From positions 236,774,869 through 236,838,868 of the forward strand of contig JBAIZL010000005.1 of assembly GCA_036971475.1 (NCBI GenBank): DNA of 64,000 nt, in the 5' to 3' direction. The notes under the pieces are model-generated. The model ran no database searches. It saw only the letters and a list, made by a program, of their open reading frames with translations, and was not told the DNA's origin. The position numbers and the translations under genes were made by a program. Shown here piece by piece: positions 22,496-33,616 of the stretch. Position 1 is the stretch's first letter, and each line of letters opens with the position of its first letter. The stretch comes from Prosapia bicincta. Taxonomy: Eukaryota; Arthropoda; Insecta; Hemiptera; Cercopidae.

Positions 22496-23300
22496 ATACT
22501 CAAATAATTCCATTCAGAATAAAATGTAACTAGATGCTTCAAAGATGAATATGTAATGCGCAATGCTTATTAAATCTAGTTGGCAGTGAACTACAATCAG
22601 TGCCAGTGTAATACGACTACATGGAGTTCAAAAGTCAAACAAGATGCTAACAAGATTAATTTGTACACAGAATAGTCATGACGAATGCGATGCTAGACGC
22701 TCATGTTCCTTTCTAAGCACTCTAGCAGGTTTGCAGAGAAAGCCGATTGTTTGATTCTATAAAGCACACAACGACACAACGACATATTGCTTGTTAGTAT
22801 GTTGAGTGTTCAGTAAAATTTATGTTAATGAACCGACGGAATTGGTATCACTTGAGAAAGATTTTGTTAACCTATTCTGTATCATTGAACAATGTTTTTA
22901 AGTAGGATGTTTGATCGACAGCTAAACGTGGCGGAAATTTAGCAAATAGTTGTTTTTATCCTCTTTTACTGATTATTTGGAAGTTATGTTTAAAATGTAA
23001 TTTATTTTACATTCAGATACATTATTTAAAGTTTTATTCAATTATGTGTTTTATAAACGCATGGTTTTATAAATCCGCTGTTATGCTTAGCCTCTGTTAA
23101 TGTTTTGTACATGAGTAGTACATTAAATTATATTACATTTATCAATGTATACTAATTTTCAAAGTAGAAATATTGTCTTATTTATTGTACTATTTTATTG
23201 TCTTACAGAATTTGTAATTTAAAACTATTGTAAAAGTAGTCTAATAAACTTAAAAGTAAAATATAATAAAATAGAAGAAATTTTAGTAAGAAATGAGGTT
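22496..23300. other. non-coding DNA, no feature recognised
   Basis: The patch 22540-22800 is less AT-rich than its flanks but has no coding frame or known motif. Confidence 0.45.
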
Positions 23301-23460
23301 ATCATTATTTACTTGCAATAATTTACTGTGGTTTATTATTAATTAATAATACACACAATCTCAAACCCCATATATATTTATTCCAGTCTTGAGCCTAGAA
23401 TAAAAATGTATGTAGTAAGGTGTTGTGTGTATTATTTATTAATGAGGTTTTTTTAAATTT
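23301..23460. repeat. decayed inverted repeat related to the 57.3-kb palindrome
   Basis: The left half has TTTACTGTGGTTTATTATTA and AATACACACA; the right half has TTGTGTGTATTATTTATTAA. The flanking string ACTGTGGTTTATTATTAA also borders the copy at 3069-3265. The ribozyme core is no longer visible. Confidence 0.4.
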
Positions 23461-23879
23461 TTATTTGTCTGAGATTCTGTTTTTATTTTAGTGTTTAACC
23501 AAATTAAACGTTTCAATTTTAGCTTCATTCTGCTAAAAATATAACTGATCAAATTATTGTTATTTTTAATGCCTTATTTAAATTTGATACATATTATTTT
23601 AGCTGCTTTAATGCAACCATGACGTAATTAAAAAAATAAATAAATAAAACTTCTTAACCACGGATAATTTTTTAAATTTAAACTCTAATATTTTCCACCA
23701 TATGAAATAAGTTATATTTTCAAAAAAGTTCAAATAGGAAAAATCTAGAAATTTCTTTCATGTTTTACTTAATTTTAACATTTATTTATTTTCAATTTTA
23801 AATTAATAAACCTCTTCACCACAAAAACATGTTTTTTAAATCCACACGTTTCTCTTCTGTAGGCGGTAAGAAATTAAAG

Positions 23880-24185
23880 ACCTACGAATGAAGAATATTT
23901 AGGAGAATAGACGGCCAAACTTAGTCATGGAAAATAGAAGACTGTGAACAATATTTAGAAGAATAGACGGCAAAACTTCGTCATGGAAAATAGAAGACTG
24001 TGAACAATATTTAGGAGAATAGACGGCAAAACTTCGTCATGGAAAATAGAAGACTGTGAACAATATTTAGGAGAATAGACGGTAAAACTTCGTCATGGAA
24101 AATAGAAGACTGTGAACAATATTTAGGAGAATAGACGGCAAAACTTCGTCATGGAAAATAGAAGACTGTGAACAATATTTAGAAA
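23880..24185. repeat. 56-bp minisatellite, about 5 units
   Basis: Units beginning GAATAGACGGCAAAACTTCG occur at 23905, 23961, 24017, 24073 and 24129, exactly 56 bp apart. The monomer includes TCATGGAAAATAGAAGACTG. It seems to have expanded inside the LINE-like coding scrap described next. Confidence 0.9.
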
Positions 24186-24430
24186 ATTTTAAATAACGAA
24201 TATGTCGTTAGAAAAAATCGCGCTCCTCGAGATAAACTGGACATGTTATACGAATGATAGGAGAGCGAAGGCTTTTGGAGAAAACTGAGAGAGGAGGAGG
24301 GTGATCACGTAGCCGAAGGGTGGATGAAGGCAGGAAAGGTGCTATAAGCACTGGACGTTACACACAGAAATTGCAAGGAGATTTTCTGAGTAAGAGCTGG
24401 CTAACCTGCATCACGCCGTCCTGTAGAGAA
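24186..24430 (+). pseudogene. C-terminal scrap of a LINE polyprotein
   Basis: One frame reads TGHVIRMIGERRLLEKTERG, resembling the 'LRWAGHVIRM...R...K' motif found after the reverse transcriptase in many animal LINE proteins. The upstream minisatellite monomer can be read as IFRRIDG..SWKIEDCEQ, which fits the preceding 'R.IYG....NG.WRIR' motif of such proteins. Stops are frequent. The clade is uncertain (RTE- or Jockey-like). Confidence 0.4.
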
Positions 24431-24539
24431 GTTTAGCAGTATAAGAAATTTCCGCTTCTAATATACGGATAAAGTAAAATCAAGTAATATACACACAAAA
24501 ATTTAAAAGTAAATTTCTACTTAGGTCAATAAAGACAGA

Positions 24540-24945
24540 TTTTATTTTACTTCTTATTACGGAATTACAATTATCTAAATAAAATAATATAACCTATGCG
24601 TTAAAACAGCTTTTTATCACATAACCTGTAACGTAGCCAGCTGTTTTATGAAATCATATGTTATCACTTATTTTAAGCCAGATAGGACGGAATAACAATA
24701 TTTCCATAGCTTTTCCATTTTGTGAAACTCTTTTCTTCCATAAAAACTAAAATTAATTAATTAAATTTAATAAATAAATTACATTTGAAGAAAAACTGTA
24801 TTAACATCAAGTACTATACACTACAAATTATTTTAACGTGAGTGGACGAATAAAAAGTATTTTACTATCGATGAAAATTTGAACAAGATACATATGTAAG
24901 GAAAGTGTGAACCAATAGAAGGAACTGAGAGTAAAGAAAAATGTT
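24540..24945 (+). repeat. CAGCTG-type repeat, copy 4
   Basis: Full-length-looking copy: TATAACCTATGCGTTAAAAC, ACATAACCTGTAACGTAGCC, AGCTGTTTTATGAAATCATA, GTTATCACTTATTTTAAGCC and AGATAGGACGGAATAACAAT, then the tail GAATAAAAAGTATTTTACTA..GAAAATTTGAACAAGATACA with no TA expansion and AGTGTGAACCAATAGAAGGA. Confidence 0.7.
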
Positions 24946-27865
24946 CAAATAATATCTTTTTTTATTATAATCACCGCGTAAAACTGGACAAACTTTGAAT
25001 TTGAAAACATTTTTTCACAGAGGAAAATATTCACACAGAGAAAATGGCCGAAAATGGTTAAGAAGGGAAAAGGCCAGTGTTAAAGGAGAAACTGGCAACT
25101 GGAAGGGCCTCCAATGAAAATCCTTACAGCTAGATTATGTACAACACTAAGATGGTTGTATTTGTGATAAGACAAGAAAGTCATTTTAAGAAAAGACTTC
25201 AACAACGATTTGCTGATGAGAAAAATTCTACACGGATCAATCAATAATAGTAAATAAAGAAATTAGGTGCTCTTTAAACGACCTGACTGAAGTGAAAACT
25301 TACATTCTTAATTTTCAAGAGCATATAAACTTTGTAGCTTTAACGATAATAGGCGTACTTGCATTGGCAAATAGATTTTTAGAGCTTCTTAGAATTTTAC
25401 GTTGTTCACACCCAACAATGTTTATTCCCAGAATAACTTTCAATAAACATCCACAGATTTATTTGGTGATTAGAAAATTTTTGAAACGTTTTGAAGGGAC
25501 TGGTATTTTATGTTGTGTTACATGCTTGTGAGTTTGTCAATATTTAAATTTATCAATTTAGAAGAAACAAGTTTTTTTTTAAACAAATGTTTTAAACAAT
25601 TTTTTTTTTAAAACAAATTAATTAAGAAGGATTAGAACAAACTTTTTTCCTTTTCATATTTATTACTTTAAAAACATTCTATAAAATAAGACAAAAATCA
25701 CACATAATAGTGGTTGAAACTACTAAAAAAAACTTATGGCGTTCAATGCAGGAATAATTTAAACCTGTATAACCTGCTGATTATGAATCGCAGCAGTGTA
25801 TGGATTACATTTTTTTACATGTATATTCAATCTATGAAGTAACCAGTAACAATAGGTTCTGTTATACAAAAATAGCTCCTAAATATTCCCCTCAAATTCA
25901 GCCAGTCGGTTAGCTTACTTTATCGGAGAGTCATTCCTTTGTAATAAAACGTATACAAATCGAATGCCTTGTCACTTAATTTGTTGTCCCTTTTCAGTCA
26001 TTTGTTTACTGGTATTTTTACATTAGTTTTATCTTTCAGGTTGAGCTTTTAAGTCGAGAAACGTTGTAGCTATAAAACATGAATTTAAAATGAATCTTTT
26101 GGTAGAAGCCATCGATATGAAATGTGTTTCAACCTGTGTAGATGAATTTTAAGAAACAAACTTTTTACAAAGTATTTAGTATTATTATGCTGTTCCCACT
26201 TCAAAACTATACAGAATCTTTCCGCAATCTGTAAAACCAAGTGAAGTTGTCCTAGTAACTGGGAGCAGGGGGAAGGGGATGGACATTGGATTAAACGTTT
26301 GGATTGAAGGCCTAATACTTGAACGTTTGGATAATAAAACATGTAAATCAGTAACGGTTTAGTGTAGTCTAACAATTTTGTTTGAAAAGTTGTTGGCATT
26401 TTGTAGATTACATTCATGGAGATAAAAGTAAAAGCATATGTAACCTACCCCCTAAAACAAATCTAAGAATTATTTTTTGAAAACTTTTAAACATTTGGTA
26501 AAATATTACCGTTAACCACTGCCTTTTATTTTTTCACATATGTTATTGAATAACGGATTATAAAAAATAAGAATATGAAATAAAAGTAATACTAATTTGA
26601 ATGTAGGAATCTATACTGTTTCAGTTTTTTGATATTGGCTAACCTAACCTAAAAAAATAATACACTGATTATTTCTTAATAAAACATGACACTAGCTATT
26701 TTCCAATATATTTATATATATCAAGCCCATACAATATTACCCCTTTCAGTATTCATTACGGTTAACGTTAAAATAACTTCTTAGAGACTATATTAATTCC
26801 GGTAAAATTAGTAGAGTTTCATTTTATTAAACATATTTCAAGATCATAAAAATATTATTTCAAAAAGTAGGCCTACTACAAAAATAACTTTAGCCTAAAC
26901 GCAATTTGGCATGAGATTATCACAACCAAGAAACTTGTTAAGTATCGAGAATTTTTGTTATACTGATATAAGTATAATATACTCGTATTATACTTATATA
27001 TCACTTATTATACTTAATGTATTAAACATAATATATTATGTTACATTAGTCCAAAACAATTACATACAATCTATTTCAGTAGACCCAATAGGTCTAATTT
27101 TCAGAAAATGTTGTCAGTAAACTAAATGATAACCAATTGAATATGTTTCTATGTGTAAACATAACTAAATAACATTATCGTAAATAAATAACTTGAGGTA
27201 AAACAATAACAGAAATTAACTTATATGGTTAGATTTAGGTAAAAGCCTATTGTAACACTCAGCTAGAAAACTTAATTACTTCTTACCTTAATTAATAATT
27301 GTTTCATATATCATTTGAATAAATACACACACACACACACGACTTCCAAATATTAATTCAAACCGTAAATATATTTAAAATAGGTTAAATGTGTCTTGAT
27401 ATTTATGCAAATAAACGCAAAGAAAATAATGGAACCGGCCCCGAGCGAATCCCTTACACAACTACAAAAACATTGCAGTTATTAACAATTGGAAGTGGTC
27501 AGGTGACATCCTGAGCCAATCAGAAGTTAGAGGGACTTGTTGTTTACTCAAGAAGGAAAAGAATGAATTTCTTGGCACATAGAAGGCTTTGTTTGGTAAA
27601 TGTTAACATTTGTTTGCATAACTCGGGATTAGTCAGTGGTTGGAAAGGGAGCAGTGAAGGTCACTTTTTGTGCCAATAAACGTACGTAGGCCTAAGATGT
27701 GACACAGGTAACTTGGATTCTTATTAAAATAATTGTTGTATTAAGTTATATAAATCTTCTTCTTCAACTAAAATATTTCAAAAATTACGTTTTAACTAAA
27801 TGTATGACTAAAAATATTCTATTATAAATTACTAGAAAAGCTATTTTTCACTCATAAAATTAAAT
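24946..27865. other. non-coding DNA, about 2.9 kb
   Basis: Two frames were inspected: 25292-25531 (plus, 79 codons) and 26085-26417 (minus, 110 codons). Neither shows a recognisable domain, signal peptide or membrane pattern. The second is the longest non-repeat minus-strand frame here and is recorded only as unidentified. A short (CA)n lies at 27324-27341. The block 27400-27700 is GC-richer and repeat-free, with no named motif. Confidence 0.4.
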
Positions 27866-28173
27866 GGGTAAAAATTTACTTACAAATATAGTCCTAATGA
27901 CGTTGATTTCTTTAAATTTCTTTTTTTAATTACTCGTTTGAATGTGTAGAACACGAAAATCACGAGTGCTAGGGAGTAAATAAATTACTCGCTCCCGGTT
28001 CATGCTATAGGCATACATGCCATTACAACCTAACATCTAAAATATTAAGAAAAGTAACTTTTCGTTTTTTCCGCGGTAAAACACTTGATATTCGGGTTTT
28101 ACATATTGAAATGAGTATTTTCAGAAAAGAAAAATTGAAGAAAAACCAACGTCATTAAAACTATATTTTTACC
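27866..28173. mobile_element. foldback element, solo copy (308 bp)
   Basis: Inverted ends GGTAAAAATTTACTTACAAA..AATATAGTCCTAATGACGTT and AACGTCATTAAAACTATATT..TTACC. The inner arms carry ATTACTCGTTTGAATGTGTA and its mirror, plus TAACTTTTCG..TTCCGCGG. The loop includes GCATACATGCCATTACAACC. It is non-coding. The same termini bound the larger copy at 28662-34163. Confidence 0.6.
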
Positions 28174-28661
28174 AAATTAAATTCTGTAAATTGCAAAAAT
28201 AATAAAACGTGCAATCTTGTTTTTTGGTGTTTTGTTCATTTTTACAATCACACTTTCGTAAACATATTAATATTGGAAACCATTCAGATTATGTAAGGTT
28301 AGGATATGTTCAGTAAAAAATTTAAAAAAATGAAATTGACATAGTGCGGATTAGTCATTCATCTATTCTACGTCGTTCTTATAAAAGTGATTATTCATCA
28401 TAACCAAACCTATCCTAACCTCAAATTTTGATGACATAAAGTAAAATACTTCTATAATTAATTTATGTTGATAGCATTGAGGTTTTTTTATAAGAAAGCA
28501 TTTATTTTATACAGACTCTTCTCTCTTAGTGCATTTACGTTAGTTTTATTATTCTTTTTCAAAGTTGGAGCTCTTTTACGGTTTTCGATATTTATAATAA
28601 TATTATTCTTTTTTAGATTGTATTTTCAATAATACACTTTGTAATAATAAATGAAGGCCAT

Positions 28662-29058
28662 GGGTAAATTATGGTAAAATATACTCTTAATGACGTTCGC
28701 TTTTTTTTCAATTCTTTTTCAGAAATTACTCCTTTTAATATGTAGAACCCGAGTATTGAGTTTTTTTTGCCGCGGAATATACGAAAAGTTACTTTTTTCA
28801 TATTTTAAATGTTAGTCTGTAATGGCATGATAGGCCTACTGCGTAAACCGGGTGCGCAGTAGCTAGCGCGCAATGCACTAAGTCTAGATTTAGTTGTACA
28901 GTAATTTTATATAACATTACTATCTACCTATATTAAAGTATAACTACGAAGTATCCAGTCAGAAGAGATTTGGTTATAGAATTATTCAACAAAACTATCT
29001 ACCTATATTAAAGTATACCTACGAAGTATCCAGTCAGGAGATATTTGATTTTAATTTT
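28662..29058. mobile_element. foldback element, left arm of the copy split by a LINE
   Basis: Starts GGTAAATTATGGTAAAATAT and then CTTAATGACGTT, holds GCCGCGGAATATACGAAAAG and TAATGGCATG, and then two tandem units containing TATCTACCTATATTAAAGTA and TACGAAGTATCCAGTCAG (about 28923 and 29000). The mirror arm is at 33617-34163. Together, with the LINE and one target duplication removed, they make about 0.95 kb. Confidence 0.6.
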
Positions 29059-29063
29059 GGTAG

Positions 29064-29069
<6 letters not shown>
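29059..29069. repeat. target-site duplication of the LOA-type LINE (left)
   Basis: GGTAGATATTT, repeated at 33606-33616. The 11-bp match defines the insertion limits. Confidence 0.85.
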
Positions 29070-29098
<29 letters not shown>

Positions 29099-29164
29099 TT
29101 GGGAGCGGGTTTGAATTGCCCGAAGCACTGCTACCTTAAGGTATATTGTACTTACCTCCCTGAT

Positions 29165-29911
29165 CTAGTCAAATAACCCCTTCCCTCTTACCAGGTTTAG
29201 GAGTTTCCTGACTAGAGTTTTACCTTCAGCATCCACCAAAGCCGTTCCATCACCAAAGAGGTTGAAGCGCCTCTCAGCAAGTACTCCACATCTGTAAATA
29301 ATGTGTGTGGCAGTCTCCTGTTCCTGCCCGCACAATCTGCACACTGGTTCATCCTTGTAGATACCCATTTTATGCAAATGTTTCCTTAGTCCACAGTGTC
29401 CCGTGAGTAGTCCTGTGGCTATCCTTAATTCCTGCCTAGACAGATAGATGAGACTCTTCTGCAGCCCCAAGGAAGGTCTCCTAAGGGTTAGCTTACTGTG
29501 TCTCATCCCTTCGGCCCTGATCCAGTGCTCACAGTGTCTTTCAGCCATCCACCTTCGCACTGTCATCCTGACCATGGATTTGGAAATACCCCCCGCAGGT
29601 TCCGGTCCAATCAGGGGAGTCGAGGACCCCTCCCTGGCCAGCGCATCTGCGGCTTCATTTCCAAGTATTCCCCTATGCCCTGGCACCCAACCAATCTTGA
29701 CTTGATTGTGCCTTGCCAGAGCTTGTAGGTTAATTAGGCACTCCCTGACTATGGCCGAGGTGACCACGTGTCCGTTTAGTGCCTTAATTGCTGCCTGACT
29801 GTCGGAGAAAATAGCAATCCGGGCCCCATGTGTTTCCCTTCTCGCTATCTCTCCCAGACAGGCATTTATAGCATATACGTCGGCCTGAAAGACAGAGGTA
29901 TGCCTCCCCAA
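29165..29911 (-). pseudogene. LINE ORF2 segment: RNase H and C-terminal zinc knuckle
   Basis: 248 codons from the internal Met to the stop. Residues 30-90 hold RNase H motifs IFSDSQAAIKAL (SDSQ acidic block) and WVPGHRGILGNEAADALARE, with the H and NEAAD catalytic signature. Near the C terminus CRLCGQEQETATHIIYRC is a C-x2-C-x9-H-x4-C knuckle common to LOA/I-type ORF2 proteins. The first RNase H motif (YTDGSKM) is encoded in the neighbouring frame. A +1 slip near 29915-29925 separates the two, where a run of seven T is followed by CC TT GGGG on the coding strand. The listed start is therefore an artefact of the break. Confidence 0.85.
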
Positions 29912-30866
29912 GGAAAAAAACTAGTTCTACCCTTGGGTTTTTACAATACACCCCCGCTCCAGTGCCGAAGTCCATCTTGGAGCCATCTGTGTACCAGATC
30001 TGAGCTCCCGATGTTAATGTCCCTGACCATTCCATCACAGTTTGGTGGACCTGGTCAGGTGCAAACATTCGAGTAATGTGGTCGCTGCCCATTTCCAAGA
30101 CGGGTTCTTTGACCACGCACTCGATACTCATATGTCCCGAGACATCTGGGAGGTTAGCCCAGTTGCTCGAGTTGCGCAATCTCCATGCCGCTAGCCTCGC
30201 CTCTCCCCTAAGGACAAGCTCAAGGGGAGGGAGGTTAAGCATTACTTCCATTGCTGCACCTGGTGTAGTTGACATCGCTCCCAGTGTGCACAGACAGGCC
30301 AATCTCTGGATAGAGCTCAGTTTAGCTCTTGTCTGTGCCTGGTTGGCCTTTGTCCACCACACCAGAGCTCCATAGGTAAACATAGGTCTTATCACCCTCA
30401 GATACATCCAGTGCATCATTGATGGCTTCAGTCCCCATTTCTTACCCACCATACTTCTCACAGTCATCAGTGCCCTTTTGGCCCTGTTAACTGTCCTCTC
30501 AAAATGTGGATTCCAGGTGAGTTTCCTGTCCAGAGTAACTCCCAGGTACTTCACCTCCCCCACAAACTCAAGGTATTCACCAAACAAGCGGGGCATCCTC
30601 GTCGTCAGATCTTTTCGCTGTCTGGTGAAGTTAATGAGAGCAGTCTTTTTTGGATTTACCCTAAGGTTCTCCTTTTTACACCACTCTTCAATCAGTCGTA
30701 GAGGATTTCTGATTACCTCAAGGACTGTATCAGGGAATCTGCCCAGGATCAGGACAACTATGTCGTCCGCATATCCTAGACAGAAGTACCCCTGTTCATT
30801 CAGGAGTTCAATAAGGTTGTCAACCACTAGGCACCACAACAGAGGAGAGAGAACCCCCCCCCCCCC
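29912..30866 (-). pseudogene. LINE ORF2 segment: second half of reverse transcriptase, thumb and start of RNase H
   Basis: Contains LSPLLWCLVVDNLIELLNEQ, the catalytic GYADDIVVLILG at about 30742-30777 (YADD intact), the KYLGVTLDRKLTW block, the thumb-region Trp-rich stretch, and WYTDGSKMDFGTGAGVY, which starts RNase H. It connects to the upstream RT half through a frameshift at a 13-nt C run (30854-30866 on plus, G run in the coding strand), exactly at the conserved QGG(V)LSPLLW box. The homologous LINE at 38.2-39.7 kb has CPQGGVLSPLLW uninterrupted. Confidence 0.85.
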
Positions 30867-31894
30867 TGTGCACAGCCCAGACTTGTCTCCGCCCTTCTGA
30901 CCTCCCCTGCCACCTCTACAGAAATGCTTCTGTTTGTTAACATGGAACTTATCCAACCACAAGTGGTCGCATCCACTCCATGACGTCTTGCACCACTTAC
31001 CATCGTCTCCACTGAGGGGTTATTGAAAGCCCCTTCAATGTCTAGGAAGGCACCTATGGCACAACCTTTCTTAGCGATCATTTGCTCAATCCTACCAACC
31101 ACTTGATGGAGAGCTCCCTCGCAAGATTTCCCCGGTTGGTAAGCATACTGGTTCCAATGCAGTGGTTTGATAGTCAAAGCACCCCCCCTAATATGCCTAT
31201 CAACCAGTTTTTCAAGTCCCTTGAGAACAAAGGACATGAGTGTGATAGGTCTGTATCCTTTCCCTTCCGATTGGTTTCCGGTGGGCTTAGGTATAAAGAC
31301 CACCTTACTAGATTTCCAGGCTGCCGGCACATGCCCTAGAGCAATGCTTAGCCTGTATAATTTAGTAAGTACCAGCACCAGCATATCCATTCCCTGCTGC
31401 AGCAGCACAGGATAGATCCCATCTGGACCTGGGGATTTGTAGGGTTTAAAAGTGCCAATAGCCCATCTTACCCTTTGTGGAGTTACTATCCTCCTTGCCA
31501 CTTCCCAGTCCTCCCTCTTACCACGTCTTGTGGAGAGTTTGGTAACCGGTTCAGTGTCTGCTCCCCCAAGTTTCCTCAGGGTACTGGAAGGGAAATGTGT
31601 CCTGATTAATTCTTCCACAGTTTCCCCTGCCGTTTTTGTTATATTTCCCAGTGGGGTTCTTAGCATCCCCACCGGGTTAACTGGGTCCTTAGAGAGCACT
31701 TTATACTGTCGTGTCCCTTCCCGAGTTTTGTCAATCTCATGACAAAACTCCTTCCAGGACTTCCTGCGCGCTTCTCTAATTGCCCTGTTGTATTCGGTTA
31801 GTGTTTTCCTATACAGGTCCCACTCCCCGTTCTTTTTTGCTCTATTAAAGAGTCTCCTGGTGGTCTTCCGAAGTTTGGCTAGCTTCTTGTTCCA
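30867..31894 (-). pseudogene. LINE ORF2 segment: linker and first half of reverse transcriptase
   Basis: Begins just after the nonsense codon with WNKKLAKLRKTTRRLFNRAK. The RT fingers and palm follow: FKPYKSPGPDGIYPVLLQQG, WKSSKVVFIPKP, YRPITLMSFVLKGLEKLVDR, QYAYQPGKSCEGALH and GAFLDIEGAFNN (first catalytic Asp). It ends in the G run that shifts the frame. It is in the same frame as the endonuclease segment. Confidence 0.85.
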
Positions 31895-32785
31895 TCATGA
31901 CGGATCCCCTACTTTCCTCCCCTCACTGAGAGGGCAGTTATCGGTAAAGGATTCTATTATAGCCTCGCCAACCAATGTGGCAGAGTCTTCTAGCTCTCTC
32001 CTCCCACCATACTCCAATCCAGCCTCCTCAATCCGAACACCGAGGTCCCTCCTGTAGGAGTCCCAGTCTGTTCTTCTTGGATCCCTGGTTGGGCGAAGCA
32101 TGGCTGGATTTAGAGAGATATCATACCTAATATGTCTGTGATCAGAAGAAGATGGTTCATCCGACACATGCCAATTTAGTACATACCTAGCCATCTGGTT
32201 CGATGCCACCGTAATGTCCAGGACCTCCTGTCTTTCCCTAGTGACAAACGTCGACTCTTCCCCCTGATTTAGGACTAGTAGATTCTTAGAGCTAAGATAA
32301 GCTAAAAGTTCCTCACCTCTAGTGTTTGTACCTGTACTACCCCACGAAGTGTGATGGGAGTTAGCATCCATCCCCACCAGCAGCTCCTCATCCACAGCCT
32401 CGCAGTGCTCGACCAGGCCCCTCAGCTCTTGTGTTGGCAGAGCCCCCGCGCAGTCAAAGGGGAGATATGCCGTGGCCAGGTTCAGCCTCTTCATCCCCCC
32501 CTCCGCCCGCAGCTTTACCGTCACTGCTAACAAATCCCTGCAACAGAAGTTCGTTAGTACAAAAGCACACAACCCCCTCCTAACCAGGATACACGTCCTG
32601 GGAACACCGGAGTCCTTATCATACAACAACTTACCTCCAGATGTCGCCAGCCCGCATATTTTTCCTCCAGAAATCCATGGTTCCTGGATGAGCACCAAGT
32701 CCACCTCTCCCCTGTCCAGCATCCTACACACGACAGCACTCGCCGCCCTGCTATGCTGTAGGTTCACTTGGAGGATCTTGATCAT
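31895..32785 (-). pseudogene. LINE ORF2 segment: APE-type endonuclease
   Basis: Starts MIKILQVNLQHSRAASAVVC, eight bases after the ORF1-like stop. It carries the APE landmarks QVNLQHS (catalytic Asn), LVLIQEPW (Glu), VGMDANSHHTSWGS (Asp/Asn) and SSDHRHI (Asp-His), in the expected order over 240 residues. The frame ends at TGA (31895-31897), followed by TGG AAC AAG. The parallel element at 40 kb has KWNSELQARRK at the same place, so this TGA is a premature stop, probably from a Trp codon. Confidence 0.85.
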
Positions 32786-32793
32786 TGTTCTGC

Positions 32794-33156
32794 TTAATTT
32801 GCAGTCGCCTGGGTCCGCAGAGCAGCCCCAGGACTAGACATCGTGCTCAACTCTACAGCCACTTCACCGGTTTCTGCAGTCGGCAGCTTGACAGCCGCCC
32901 CCGTACCCCCAGTGATGGTTGCCGTTGACACATCTGCTACAGACTCACGGTTTGCCGTCTCATTGGCTCCCACTGTCTGTGCAGTCTCGAAATTAATTCT
33001 TATACTTACTTGGTCCATTAAAGTCCCACGAGTATGGAGGAAATAACGGTCGACCAGAGCAGAGCCCCCACTGCCCTGGCAAGACAACATACAATGAGGT
33101 TTTGTCTGGTTCCTCAAGGGGATCGTTTGGGACTGCATTTTATACCCTGCAGCCAT
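32794..33156 (-). CDS. ORF1-like frame of the LINE, short
   Basis: 120 codons ending 8 nt before the ORF2 start. It is Ser/Thr/Ala/Gly-rich with no CCHC knuckle, coiled coil or RRM that I can see. Intact ORF1 proteins in this group are usually several hundred residues long with C-terminal zinc knuckles, so most of ORF1 is probably deleted. It could also be plain 5' UTR. Confidence 0.4.
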   Translation of the reverse strand: MAAGYKMQSQTIPLRNQTKPHCMLSCQGSGGSALVDRYFLHTRGTLMDQVSIRINFETAQTVGANETANRESVADVSTATITGGTGAAVKLPTAETGEVAVELSTMSSPGAALRTQATAN

Positions 33157-33605
33157 TCATCCTTCGGCACGATGCCTTCCACCTTGGATTGGGTATTCAG
33201 TCACTGACCTTGAAGCACACCCCAAGTTCAGGACATTATTAACTGCTCAGATGAACAGCCTGCTTTACTCTCTTTTTTACAACTGTGTCGTTTGGGCAGT
33301 TTCCCGCCCCTACTTCACTGTCGCATTGCCCTTGGTTCACCCGGGAGGTGAGAGTGGCATTGTGAGGACTTAATTCCCAACTACCCCAGTCTCCCCGGTC
33401 AGTGCACTCGGTTATTTCTACCAAGCCCAACCGGTTGACTGACGAGGAGGGATAATTCCTCACCTTTGAACCATAGCCTTGGTCCAGGCCTGCATATTCA
33501 GAAACCTTCCGGAATCCTTATTCACAGGTAACCTACATTTCTGTAGGCCGTCCCACTATCCGCCACCTGTGGACCCGCCCGGTTGCTCAGGCCAGCTTGC
33601 CGGGT

Positions 33606-33616
33606 GGTAGATATTT
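33606..33616. repeat. target-site duplication of the LOA-type LINE (right)
   Basis: GGTAGATATTT, the partner of 29059-29069. It marks the LINE 5' end at 33605. Confidence 0.85.

Larger units (their letters stand above)
29070..33605 (-). mobile_element. LOA/Jockey-type LINE, about 4.5 kb, minus strand
   Basis: A non-LTR retrotransposon bounded by 11-bp target duplications. It has a poly(A) tail of about 26 nt (a T run at 29070-29095 on the plus strand), a short 3' UTR, ORF2 with endonuclease, reverse transcriptase, RNase H and zinc-knuckle order, a short ORF1-like frame and a GC-rich 5' region. APE endonuclease plus RT plus RNase H fits the LOA clade and related RNase H-bearing clades. It is GC-rich compared with the host DNA. 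One nonsense codon and two homopolymer-type frameshifts separate ORF2 into four pieces, so it looks young but inactive. It lies near the centre of a foldback element. Confidence 0.85.

Noticed and set aside
26085..26417. 110-codon minus-strand frame as a gene
   Set aside because: No recognisable domain or motif, and a single chance frame of this length is expected in 64 kb on six frames.
29448..32837. Plus-strand open frames of 60-140 codons across the first LINE
   Set aside because: Antisense shadows of the minus-strand ORF2; none carries its own motif.
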